Origin: Serilophus lunatus
Taxonomy: Eukaryota > Chordata > Aves > Passeriformes > Eurylaimidae
Direction: 5' to 3'
DNA length: 64,000 nucleotides
Assembly: GCA_013399895.1 (NCBI GenBank)
Contig: VXBA01003240.1
Coordinates: 62,001-126,000 of the forward strand
Part shown: one piece after another, positions 1-12,800 of the stretch
Position numbering within the stretch: position 1 is the stretch's first letter
Layout: every line of letters begins with the position of its first letter
Position numbers and translations under genes: made by a program
Notes under the pieces: model-generated
What the model saw: the letters and a program-made list of their open reading frames with translations, nothing else
Databases searched by the model: none
Told to the model about the DNA's origin: nothing

Positions 1-3000
1 CCTTATGAATCCATACCATTTGTGCACTTCGAAAGGTCAGCGCATAGCATCCCATTTCTATCAACATCTGTGTTTCACTTCAGTGAGGTCAAGATTTCAC
101 CCTGAGACCACAAAGCAACTTTGAAGGAATCATATGAAGATAACAAAAATGTAACTGGACATATTTTATGTGGTCCAATCAAACTCTGCCATTCAACTCT
201 CATAATCATTTCAATGAACTTACATACCCAGAGTAGCATTAAGGTACAGAAATATTTTTGATTTATGGAGACAAAGTACTCAGACCCCTTCAGAACTAAG
301 CTTTTTAGTCATGACCTTAGGGATACTGAAGGGCTATCTATGAAAGCAGTAAAAAGTATCAACGTAATAGGTACGTTTTGGATATCTTAATTGACGTGAG
401 TTTTTTTTATTAATAAACCTTTTATGACATTGTGGAACTGTTCTTCCTAGGCAAGGATAGAATATTGTCTGACACAAACACTCCAGATCTTCCTAACTTG
501 TCTACAAAGAAGATTAGTAAGGGCCTTGATAAGACAAGCTAGAAGCAAATAAGGAAATTACTCTGCTTGCAATGAAGACAGTGACCCATGTTGCATTGTG
601 CTGCACTCCAGACTTTTTTGGAAGCAATTTCAGCATCATACCAAGAAGTGACAATGAGAAGTGCTCTCTGGTATTTGCTATTTCTGCTACTAGAGCTTAT
701 AATCAACACATAAGGAGACCAGTAATAGTGAACACTGAGATGTTAGTTTTTTTTAACCTGCCTTGGGACCCTTACCAGAGCATGCTGGTTGCCACATGTG
801 CCAGCTGGAACTACAGACTCTGGCCCTCCCAACAGTGGTGATTGTACATCCTCCCCAGCTTGTCACAAGCATGGATCCTAGTCATTGTCATTGGAGGACA
901 ACATGTTTTTGACTGTGGAAAGCAGCTGAGAATACAAATAGTTCTCTTAGATTCTTCGCATTTGTTTGGTGTTGGGTTGATGTCTTTCACTCAGTTCTGG
1001 TGATGTCAAGAAACTCTCAACATAGTCAACCAGTCATTCTAGACTTGTGAAATGCTTTTGGTTTGCTCAGAGTTAAGATCAATTAAACCTTTATGATCAG
1101 GATTCACACAGGTGCATTCTCTGAGAACGTGAGTAATGCACTACTGCACAACCCAAATCTTATTGATTAATTTTAAGAAATATGCTGGGCTGAAATTAAG
1201 AAATGAGGATTAAATATATGATAATGAAGAATCACAGATCAGTAAATGTCTATGAGAAGTCTCAAACCAGTCAATACTCATGGATTACATAATCAATCAT
1301 TATCTGCCAATTTCTCAAACATTCCACATGGACACAGCATCTATTTACTAAACAAATTCCTCCAGGACACCCCAACTTTAATGAAAGGGACATAACAAAA
1401 AATGAGAAGCCATGAAATCTAGTCTTGATTCTAACACTGATGTCCTCTGAAGAGCTATGCGTGTCGCTCCCTGGCCAGTGTTCACATTGCTGTGATGATG
1501 CAGAGAATACAGCATCCTATTCTCTACCTCACAAGACTTTGCTAAAGATGAATAATATGATTTCTGCAAACTCTGTTACTCATCAAAACAGATACACAAA
1601 TGCTAAATGTTAGCTAACTACTCATTACAGGAACACCTTGACTGAAGTGGTAAATCTGATCTGTTCTGGGTATCCTCCCTGCAGAGCACCACAAATTAAT
1701 TTCATTATTTTCTTGTAAAGTTATGATCTGCAAGTATCATTCTGGGTGAAGTGAACAGCAGATTGAGCTCCTACAGCAGCCTGACATCCATGTTAGTGTT
1801 TCTGAGTTTGTGTCCCTAAACATTAGTTTGTAAAGCTAGTTTTACAATTCAGTCTTCTTTCATGTGCTTCTGGTGGGCATCCCAGGTTTAACCATGAACC
1901 TTTGAAAAGGTTCTCTGCAGAAATTATAGCAAAGTATTTTAAGGAATTAGACATGGAAAATATTTTTCTAACCTTGCATCACTGCACCTTTTTTGAGAGA
2001 GGCAATAAACCTAGTGTTTCAATTATAGTTCTTACACACACAATTGGGCAACAGGCCAACAATTTCATGTGTATTCAAACAGGTAGCATTTGTTTAGCTA
2101 TAAATTCAGAGATGGTGAATGCATTGCATTTCTTCTTCTCTGAATTTCTTAAAGGTCTGTGTTTGACAACATCTTTGAATATAATAAAATCATAAATAAT
2201 AATCTTGCAAAAAAAAACCCCAAAATTATTTCATATACTTCAATAACGGATAATCTATCCAAATCACAAGTAAATACAAAGAATTTCATTTCAATAACAG
2301 GATGTATAGTCCATGAAGCCAAGTAATCCTTATCCAACACAATTTCTGAGAACTTAAGCCACCTCATACACGCTAGTAATTCTCTAATCCCGAAAGATTT
2401 TAAAAAGGTATCTTAAGTCTCCCTTTTTTCATCATGCACAAGACAACACTTCATCAAACCATGCTGAATTTATCAGCTTTGACAGCAGCAAAGTCTTTCG
2501 CTTTTGGCAATATTATATGACTTTCCTTTCCAGGATGGTATACAGACTAATATCTGATAGCACTGATTACTAAGCATCCTGAAATACTGGAAGTCAGACA
2601 TTCTGGATGTACTTTTCCACAAAAGGTTTATATTTGTAGCAATGTGTTTTTCCTCAAAAGGTTTCTATTTTAATAGTCAATCATGCTTATGTACAGAACC
2701 CAATTGCAGGAGTGATGCTGGGTTTTGCTGGTTTTCAGAAAGAAGATGCATTAGAAACTGATGTTTCTCCTTCAGCAGTCACCACTATAGTTCTAGTGCC
2801 TCAATAAAGGCAAGATATCTTCCCTGTGGAGAAAACCTCCTTACAATATATCCCACAGATATAAGATATATTTATCATCCATCATCCAAATAGATTGTAA
2901 CTCTTAGCATTGACTCAGAAAGACTAAGATTTACTGCTACTAGGCAGTCACTTAGATATTCTGTGAGTCATTTGCTACAATGGCATAATAACTAAAGTTT

Positions 3001-4784
3001 TCATTTATTTAATACAATGAGGAAGAAAATCAGTTCAATGGACCACCAATACATTGTCACAGTGACAGATTTGTGCTATGTAGGACAAAATCGTTGCAAG
3101 ACCTTCCTCTCCTTCCCAAATTAGAAAAAAGCACTGCTGCTGGCCAGCTAAGCCCTCTAGCACAAAAGCACAACCTAGCAGAGAGTTAAGCACATAAAAA
3201 ATTTAAAGTTTATAACCAGTTCCTTTGATTTCAGTTGCAATGCTCACACATGTACACTTTATAGACACAGTTCGTGTGAGTAACAATTTTGTTACTCCAG
3301 ATATTGGAGTTTTATCTCAAATACCAGTGGTCTGTCACATAAAATTTTGCATTTGAAGAAACTATTTATTTATTTCAAAAATTAATGTAACTTGATCTTG
3401 CTGCTGAGTTAGCTTGCCAGATGTTCTTTGAGTGTGCTGGAGTGGACTTGGATGAATCAAGCCTGAGCTTCTGCATTTAGCCAATATATGTCTCAGCAAG
3501 GCACTTTGTGTTCTCCTGGATCTCTAGCAGATGGTACAAACTGCCTGTCCTTTGTAAGAGAGCATTCATGACACTCTTGAAAAGCCTTTGTATCACTAAT
3601 AGTTCTTCTTCTCTGATGCTTCTCCCTTTTACCTATGTGTTGACAAGCAAAGGCCAAACCACAACTGCAGGTCCTCTGTGAGAGGAAGGACCTCTTGTGC
3701 CCCTTCACTTATTCTCAGTTAGGGTTTGAACTGTTGCACTGTCGCACGCTTTGAAAGCTATTTGGGGACAGAGAAAAGATTCATGCAGAACAGACAGGGT
3801 CATTCTTCATCATATTTTTATGTTAACACCATGAATATTTATAAGCAATAAAGAAAGCAGCAATGAAACCACTCCTGAGAAAAGTAAGCGTGATTTTATC
3901 AGACAAAAGTTCTGGTTTTCTTCATCTACCCATCTACTTTTTTTCAGAATTTACAACACAGATTAGAGATTAAAGAAGCATCACTTGTGAGCATGTAAAT
4001 AAAAGTAACATAACTTGATGACATTTAATTGTGATGTGTTTGTTATATTCCAATATAATAAGTAAACACCCCTTCATCAATCACAGCATCATTAAAGGAA
4101 AAGTATCTGTTTCAGAAAGTTTAAAATATTGCCCTGAAATAATGGCAGACAATACTGTGTTTATGAGATTTGTCTTTCTGTCTGCACTTACTTCATGATA
4201 CATGATCTTCCTATGGTATTGCACTTTGGAATGGAAAAAACCCAACAGTTTAGGTTAGGCTTTTAGGAAGCATTAGCTAATTATAGGTTTTATAATCCCG
4301 TTCATTTAGAACTAGTCTTCTGTTTGCAATAGCTGAGATCATCCCCAGCTTGCAACATCCCACGTGGTGACTTACTGGATACTCTGTTTTTCCTATAAAT
4401 AAGCATATCTGAACTCTTAATTCATTTATCTTAACAAAGTGACGAATTCTAGACTTGGCTGTTTTACTTTATTCACGTGATTAATTTCACCACAGATAAA
4501 AATTCAGAGAACAGTCATTATCAATGTATGCTTTAATCCAAATGTAATGAGTTATAGAAATCATTGCACAGCAATGTTCAGACTTCTCTAGGTGATGCTC
4601 ACGTCTCTGACTCATTGTCCTTGCCTTTAGCTCTGGACATATTCTTTATACAACACAATCTTTGATTCCTATATCTGATCACTAAAATAAATAAAATAAA
4701 CCAGGAACTCAATATTCTTAACTAGCGTTCCAATATTTTTCACGCTGATAAAGAAATATTTTCTGACATTCCAGGTAAAACTGC
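1..4784. other. Intergenic DNA, no gene seen
   Basis: AT-rich sequence with only short, codon-bias-free open frames (for example 572-841 on + and 3,493-3,708 on -). None shows a known domain or splice-flanked exon. I looked on the minus strand for carbonic anhydrase exons, because CA3 and CA2 would be expected further left in this cluster, and found none. No clear transposon copy is visible either. Confidence 0.6.
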
Positions 4785-4880
4785 AGTCACAGAACCACAA
4801 AAACACTCACATTGTAAAGGACATCAAGCAGTCATCTAGTCCAACCTCCTGCACAAATAACAACCTTGAAGTATCTCACA
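4785..4880 (-). repeat. CR1 LINE 3' end fragment
   Basis: The stretch contains the reverse complement of the usual CR1 3' terminal segment: an 'aaggacatcaagcagtcatctagtccaacc'-like motif (about 4,817-4,848) that reads as the 'ggttggactagatgat' tail on the minus strand. Short, diverged and 5'-truncated, as is normal for avian CR1. Confidence 0.6.
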
Positions 4881-6880
4881 TATGCTTCAGAATGTATACT
4901 AAAATGATGTATATTAATTTCACTTTGCTTTCATAATTCCTTCTTAAAATAGTTGCTAAAATTTAATTTTACCTACCCACACAAATATGGGAAAGAAGTA
5001 GAACTACTGTTCTCAGTAGTCTCTGGATGAAATAAGTACACTTTCAGAATGGTTGTCCATGTAGGGAGAAATGTGTAGAGTTAAAGTACATGAAACATCA
5101 ATGTATAACATATGCTGATGTTCAATAAGATAATAGTGAAAATATAAGGGGAAAAAAATAACATATCTAAAGCCCAAAGTCTTGCATTAGATGAGCTTAA
5201 CCTTCCTACAAGAATGGCAGGTTTTAGTGCAAAGGCAACAACAGCATCACATGGCCAATTAAAAAAACCCCAACATTCTGAGCAGTACTTCTGAAAGAAA
5301 AATAGTGAACGAAAATTCAGTATTTGCTGTATGTGGCAGAGAGTAATACAAAGGTGAGAAAAAGAATGAAACTTCACTGAATATTATTATCTCCAGCAAA
5401 TTATTATTGTAAGGGACAGAAATACTTTATTGCTATCATCAAGGGATTCTAAGACAGCTTTGTTCTATGCATCTGCATTAGAGGTACTCAAGGCATGTAA
5501 CTAAGGGAGCCACAGGCTAGAGCTCTTATCCTACCAGGTTGTCCTACATATACATTTCCTTTCCATATTACTGCATTTTCAGATCCAGACTGGCACCGTA
5601 TTATACACATCTTAGACTTTTTTCTGCATCTCTAATATTTCTGAGGGAACTCCAATTCTTACTTGCAACTTACAGACTCCTCAAAGACTCTTCACAATAT
5701 CTTGTTCAGTTTCTAAAACACAGAACCCAAAATATCTTTATTTAGAAATGTTTGCTTGTCACTTCAAGAAGGTGTCAAAAACTGATGTTATTGAGATCAT
5801 CTCAGTGATTTTAATCTTCCACTAAAGAAACACAAGGATATAGTCCTTTCAAATAAGAGTGGCATTTCTAAAGACCCTCCTACTGGGAAGTATGAAACTG
5901 AGGGAAACTGCAAAGAAACAGACAGAATGTGAATTCTTCACAGAAGTAGTAATTTCGATTTCTTACTATCTCTCCTGCCATGTTTTTCAGAGCTGAGGTG
6001 AAATACCTGAGGAACATTTTCATGGTCTACCACATCCCTGCTCTGTCAGCCTGAAATGGGGTGGGCAATGGCCCGGGAGATGTTAAGGGATAGTGAGATT
6101 TTTTTCTGGAACTTTTTCTTCTCCAAAGAGGTAGGAGAATGAATGCATTTGTCTCCATTCAGCAACACTCTTGCTTTCTGCCTGTTGTCACGCTGAAATC
6201 AACTCACTGGATCCTTTCCTTTATCTCAATCTGTTTACATTGTTTCAGGTTTTCAAGGCCATCTCTGGGCAGAAAAGGGCTGTAAAACTTATTACTTTTA
6301 ACTGAAAGGAGACCTGAAGCCTACTCTGTTGACCTGAGACTCACACAATTCTCTCTTATGCTTTGGCAGTATACCAGAGTATGTTTTTTTGTAACCTCTC
6401 TGGGAGGAGTAGGATAACTAGGTAGTACAACGTGTGATTTCATGGTGTCAGGGAGCATGAAACAAGTGGTTAATCTAAACTGCAACAGAAACTAGGGGAA
6501 GCAGAGCAAGCAGACTGTATTTTTGAGGCACATCATAATTCTACCAGCAATTTGCAAAAGCAGGTATTTGTTTAAGAATAGAAAAGATATCATGCTTTAT
6601 CTATTAAAAACAACTAATTCCCCCTCCTGTTTAGCATCACAGGGCTCACTTACATCCAAGTGGAATGCCCAGTATTGAAGATGGTTATGGAATAAATATG
6701 TATGGTATCTTGCAAAAACCTTGCTCAATTTCCATGCAAATTGCACTAAATCTTGATATTCCTCATATTTTCATACTTCAGTTAACACTCTAGAATATCC
6801 TGATTGGAGTGTCTGTTAGTTTCACATCTATAAGAACTCTACACAGTGATAAGGTGGAGGGGTGGTATAGTGCAAATACA
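4881..6880. other. Intergenic DNA, nothing recognised
   Basis: No exon, RNA gene or clear repeat is visible. Small open frames on both strands (5,081-5,377 on -, 5,539-5,745 on +) are A/T-rich chance frames without a domain. Confidence 0.5.
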
Positions 6881-6884
6881 GAAA

Positions 6885-8105
6885 TGTAATGACAGAGTTG
6901 GTCTGTGTCCCTGGGGTACTTGTGGATTCTGTGGCATTACTGAAACTATTTCTGTTTCTCTGTGCTGAAAAAGCCCAGCTCTGCCAGCCATTCCTCACAA
7001 AGAGGTGTTCCAGCTGTCTAATCACTTCTGTGGCTCCCCTCTGTTGGACCTACTTCAACATCTTCATTTCCTTCCTGTGCTGGGGGCCTCAGAACTGGAT
7101 GCAGTACTGAAAGTATGGTCCTATGAGAACAGAGAGGTAGAATCTCTTCCCTTGACCTGCTGGCCACTCTTTTGATGCAGCCCAGGATATGATTGGCATT
7201 CTGGGATGTGAATGGACATTGCCATGACGTGTCCAGCTTCTCTTACACCAGCACTCCCAAGTCTTTCTTGGCAAAGTTGCTCTCAATCCCTCCATCCTCC
7301 ACTTCATACAATAACAAGGGTTGCCCTGACCCAGGTGCAGGCCCTTGAAATTGGCCTTGTTGAACCTCTTGACATACTCATGGGCCTTCTTCTAGAGCTT
7401 AGCCAAGTCCTCTGAATGATCTCCCCTCTTTCAGGCTTGTCAACCTCACCACTCCTCTTGGCGTCATTTGCAAACTTGTTGAGGTTGCACTTGAGTTTTC
7501 ACTGTCTGTGCCATTGATAAAAACATTAAAACATTAAAAACATTCAAGTGTACTTGTCCCAGTATGGACCCCTGAAAGATACCAGTGGTCACTGATGTAC
7601 ACCAGAACACTGAGCCATTGACCACTATCCTCTGGATGCTCCTGTGGCCCATCCAATTCCTCATTTCTCATTCACCAATTTGTCCACCCATCAAATCCAG
7701 TTTTCTCCGATATAGAGCAAAGGATGTTGTGGGGGACTGTGTCAAAGGGCTTGCAGAAGTCCAGATCGATGACATTGATGGCTCTTTCCTTGTCCATTGA
7801 TGTAGTCGCTCCATCATAGAAGGCCACTGGATTGTTCAGGCAGAACTTTCCCTTGGTGAAGTTGTGCTGGCTGTTCTGAATCAACTCCCTCCACGTGTCC
7901 TCCATGTGCTTTAGCATAGCTTCCATGAAGATCTCTTCCGTGATTTCTCAGATGGTGAGGCTGACAGATTGGTAGTTGCCCGGGTGTTCCTTTATGCCCT
8001 CTATAAAAATGGGTGCAATATTTCCCTTTTCTCCAGTCACCTGGGACTTCACCTGACTGCCATTATTTTTCAAATACCAATGAGCATGGCTTAGCAACTA
8101 CAACA
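6885..8105 (-). mobile_element. CR1 LINE fragment, reverse transcriptase part, decayed
   Basis: On the minus strand about 7,672-7,926 encodes a typical CR1 reverse-transcriptase stretch: a 'DLDFCKPFDTVPHNIL' motif (family form YLDFSKAFDTVPHNIL) followed by a 'GFDGWT' motif. The sequence continues to lower coordinates with the usual CR1 C-terminal and 3' region, recognisable by the CAGCCCAGGATATGATTGGC-type segment near 7,180. Several frame breaks and stops show that it is dead. The 5' half and the terminal octamer repeats are absent. Confidence 0.85.
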
Positions 8106-9414
8106 GCCATTTCCCTCAGAACTCTGGGATATATTTCATCATCCCATTTGCTTCTGTATGTTCAGGTTCATCAAGTGGTCACAAACCTGATCTCTTATCA
8201 CAGGAGGAATTTTTCTCCCCTAATCCCTATCTTGCAATTGAGATACTCATACAACTTGCTCTATGCTTGTGGAATTTAATGTGGAACTTAAATAGAGAGA
8301 GCACTGAAATCAGTTAAACTACAGCTATGCTGCATAAATATGCTTATTTGTGTAAGTACATATCTGCATTTATCATTTGTAACAAAACAAATGTATTACT
8401 TGTGTACATAGGTTTTTAGTACTTCAGTAGCTCAAAAAAGTTGTTTAGAATAACCACAAGAGAGCCAACGCTGATTTTTATTCATTTTCCTGTCCCGTGT
8501 TACTAGGAACTCTTTTTGAGAAACTGTGAGAGAAGCATTGTATCCCTCACTGGCTCACAGGAATTATTCTCTTGTGGGCAATCACCAATGTGGAGAGTCA
8601 AATTAAAATGGCAAAATAGAGACAGAATAGCCAGCAAGTAACATAGTCAAATAAGCTTTGAATCAGTATTTATTTTTTTGAGCTGGATTTGATGAAAAAA
8701 ATATTCAACAATAACAAAAAGAACAATAAACTTTTCAGCAACCATATATGGTTTATTTGGTTTTGTGCTGCTGTTTTGATAGTAGCTAGTACTTTTATAC
8801 CCACTGTTTCAGAAGAAATAATGGATTTTAATGCTTCATCATCATTGAGAAAAAAAATCCTTCTCAAAAGTTCTGTTGCTTCTGTTTTTCACTACTGAGT
8901 CTTTCAGGGGACTAGAAACAAAAAGTATTCTGAGCCACCCACTGCAATTTACAATCAAACAAACTTTCTGCAGCGTTTTGACAAAAATTCTAGTATCACA
9001 AAATTTTTTCAGACAACAACCTTACCCTATAAAAACAGTTATGTTAGAAGATGTCTTTGAACTGTCCGATTTTACCCATGTTTCAAGTCAAACGCCTTCA
9101 GGCTGTTTCTTATTGCCGTTCCTTATTGCTGTTCCTTCACTGTGCTCAAGCAAGCAGCAGAGGGCACAGCTCTCTTCTGAAACCCTCCAAGCAGGCTTGG
9201 AGTGTGACTAGGTGACTATGCCTCTTTATCATTAAAATGCTTTCTATCAGGAGCTATGTTTTAATTAAAACAACACAGTTTCACAACGCAGTGATACCTC
9301 TGAAGGAAGACATTTCTCTTGTGCTATTTATCTAACAGCCAATTCTGTGCAAAATCATGAGATTTGATTATGCCTAATGCAACTTCCAGAATAAAGATGT
9401 TATCACAGATCACT
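8106..9414. other. Intergenic DNA, nothing recognised
   Basis: AT-rich sequence. The frame at 8,876-9,211 (+) has no recognisable domain and no splice or promoter context. No repeat copy identified. Confidence 0.5.
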
Positions 9415-9850
9415 GAAGTATCAAAGAATCATGGAATCAGAATATTCTGAGGTGGAAGGGACTCTCAAGGGTCATCAAGTCCAGCTTTTAAGTTAGTGGC
9501 CAATACGAGGATCAAACTCACAACATTGGTGTTATCAGCACAGTGCTCTGACCAGCTGGGCTGATCATTGTGGGAATGGCTTGAGTTGGAAAGGACTTTA
9601 AAAATCATGCATTTCCAACCCCCCTGCCATGGGCAGGGGCATCTTTCACTAGAACACATTTCTCAGGTCCCCATCCAACCTGACCTTGACTTCCAGGGAA
9701 GGGGTATCCACAACTTCTCTGGGAAACCTGTTTGAGTTCCGCACCACCTTCATAGTAAAGAATTTCTTCCTAATATCTAATTTAAACCTACCTTTCTTCA
9801 GTTTAAAGCCACCCCCCCCCTTGTAATATCACCACACACCCTTGTAGAAA
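9415..9850 (-). mobile_element. Two adjacent CR1 LINE 3' fragments
   Basis: Two CR1 3' ends follow each other on the minus strand. The first begins near 9,422 with an 'aatcatggaatcagaat' terminal repeat and a 'ggtggaagggactctcaa' segment. The second begins near 9,570 with 'gagttggaaaggacttt' and runs through the CR1 'cccatccaacctgaccttg' and 'gtaaagaatttcttcctaa' segments to a C-run near 9,820. Confidence 0.8.
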
Positions 9851-12800
9851 GAAGTAACGTTTTTGGAAATCCAAAACTTGAATACATTTGGTTACCTTGG
9901 ACAACCATCTGCTCAATACATATGTACAGCTCCAGACATACAGCTCAAATTGATTCTCAAGCAATAGCATTGATACATAGATATATAGATACATATACAC
10001 CTGGTAAAGCTACGCTCAAGCTGATCAGCAGCTCCAACTAAAGGATGCAAATCCTGAAAATGTATCATGCATGTAACAATTTTCAGCAGTCTCACGGCAT
10101 ACACATACAATTTTCAACCTCTGGCCTTCCTTAAACTCTGGGGTCTGTGTGGTCTTTTAAACATGAAAAACAAGCAAGAAGCACAAACACGTGTTCTGAA
10201 AATCCCTAATGTAAGGCAAGTAAAATATACCAACATAGTAGTCTGTCTAAAAGGAAAAGACAAAAAACAAACAAACAAAAAAGACAAAAGGACAAAAACA
10301 TACCTCAGCATCTCTGATACAGATTGTTTAATGTGTGTCAATACAACTGTAAATAATAAAATTTGTATTTATTACTGTTCCACTTAGACCTATAAATCTC
10401 CTCTGGTATCTAAATGTATTAATTTCAAACCAATATATTCCCTGAATATGAGGTGCATAATGACAATTATAAAGTTTTATTGGTATTTGCTAGAAAATAT
10501 GGACTACGTATCCCTACCACTTGGTTACAAGAAAAGATTATGAACATTTCAACGTTTAGATACAAGTTTTTTCGTCTTGCTTCAGACTTTGCTTGTTCTT
10601 GTAACTAGGACAGGAAATTACAAGACAGATCTATATTTTTTGTATAGATTAATGTACTATCTTTCACTACTTAAAATAAATTCTCAGTTAGGACTAAAAT
10701 TCTAAAACTATAGTCCATGACAGATAAAACTCCCCAGTTAAGATAACACTTTTTCACTCACAAAGAGGGGCTGAGTTTGATCCTATCTACAATGACCAGC
10801 CATGCACAAACTAAGCTCTATCTCTGCGTTTAGCAAAGCCTGGTGCAGGAAGCAGGTGCAAGGTAATAGGAGACAATAGCTCTTTCACAGCCACTGGGGT
10901 CCTATTACTCCACCCTTTATGCCATAGGCCAATATTTATTATGTCTTATTTTATTTTTGAGGCGATCATTACCTCTTGCACCCTGTTCAATACTTTGCAC
11001 AGGGATGGCCAGACCTTCCTCAGTTCAAGCAATGTCTGCCTGGAAGTGCCTTCCTAGTTCACTCCAGAACTTCCATAACTTTGCAACTTTTCTCCCACTA
11101 GTTTACTAACAATAGCTATACAGGAAGATTATCTAATTAAGGTTATTTAATTTTGACTAGAACATTGCAAATAACAGCATCTTGTTTCTCTGTAAACATT
11201 AACTAAAAATGATCACTATTTGTAGGATTTTTTTTTTCACAAATCAATTGACTATTCAAATCTGTATCATTTGGAGCTTACAAAATGAAAAATTTAATCT
11301 CAAAGTTTTTGTATTTTAATATTTTTCAGAAGAGTTTTATGGGTTTTTTTTTCCTGACTAGTGTGCTGAAAATAAGATTATTTTACATTCCTTCCTGCAC
11401 TATGCTCATTTTTAATTTCATACTTTTAAATAAGGTCAGTTGGTGTCCTGCTACGCATAGACACATCTATAGTGTTTTGCAGGTTCAGAGCTTTAGACAT
11501 TTAAATTTTGTACATATTCATCTGGAAAGCCAGGGATCCACTTCTATTTATACTGTGAAGGTTTTGCCAAGGATATCACATTTCGTTAATCCTATTTTCC
11601 TGGAAAGGTGCTAACACTTTCTCTGCAGAGTGTGGATAGCCTAAAATGTGTAGACAATAAACAGTAGTTGACAGAATACAGGGTTATGTTTTAAGAAGCA
11701 TATTACCATCCATGATCCTCAGCCTTCCTATGCCCTATGCTATCAAGACTTTTTTTGTGGTTGCTGTCTCAGCAATTTAGCCCCATAGTTCTAATGCACT
11801 AGGAAAACATGACAACAGCTGGACTCCTAGTACAATAAAGTAATGCACAAAAGCCACAAAAATAATTATAAATTGCTTTAAATGATATTTTTTTAACTTA
11901 CACTTATAGATAATTTACTTCAATACCTATTGCAATTTGTAAAAAGCTTTTATTTTAGAAAAATATTTCAGTGCTCTTTGAGTTCAGGCATTTCCTTCTA
12001 GCATGAAGTTGTTATTAAAAAAGCTTTGAAGTGTGTTTTGCCAGTTAGAAAAGGGATCTGAAAGAAGTTGGCCAAATGGAAAGAGCTGTGCAACAAGTGG
12101 TAAGATATCGGCCACCCTTCCTAAACTGGCTTGGTTTAAACTCAAACCTTTTTTCTTTTTCATCTGGAGAAAGGCTGAGGATACAGCCACATTATAACTT
12201 CAAGAATTAAAAAAATTGAGAAGTCTATTCAAACAAAAACTGGATTGTTTTCCTTTGAATCCTGGTTCATGAACTCTTCATGAGCTTGAGAACTCCTTCA
12301 TAACCCTAAAGTTACTCTGCATTCATGCAGAAAGGGGAAAAAAGTTATAACAGGATTTTATTTAAAGTTGTAAGAACTAGCAGCTTAGACTTGAATTAAG
12401 AAATTCCAGTAATTAAAGCTTTTAACAATAGTGATAGAATCATAGTTTAAAGCTGAAGTGCACTTAGGAAGGTAGAAGTAGCAGTAATGGGAGGAATCAT
12501 AAGCCAGTTGTGTTGAGTTTCAAGAAGCAAACCAGCTGTTGTGTCAGTCACACACAGTCTGATGCATTAAACCAGAGGTCTAGAATTACTTTATAGCCAG
12601 GCTGATGAGACAGTAAAAAGGTCACAATTCCAAAATCTTGGCTGCTTTTCCAAGAGATCATTTTACTGAATCTCTGCCATGCTCACCTCGCACAGAAAAA
12701 ATATTTTTTGTTGTCATAAAATTGACATTGATTATCTGATAAAGCAAAACATACCATGGTAATATTTACATACTATATTCCCATTGCATTTGCATAACAA

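Noticed and set aside
572..841. 89-codon open frame on plus
   Set aside because: No recognisable domain, no splice or promoter context, and length is expected by chance in this much sequence.
3493..3708. 71-codon Cys- and Lys-rich open frame on minus
   Set aside because: The Cys spacing does not form a zinc-finger pattern I know, and there is no sign of flanking exons.
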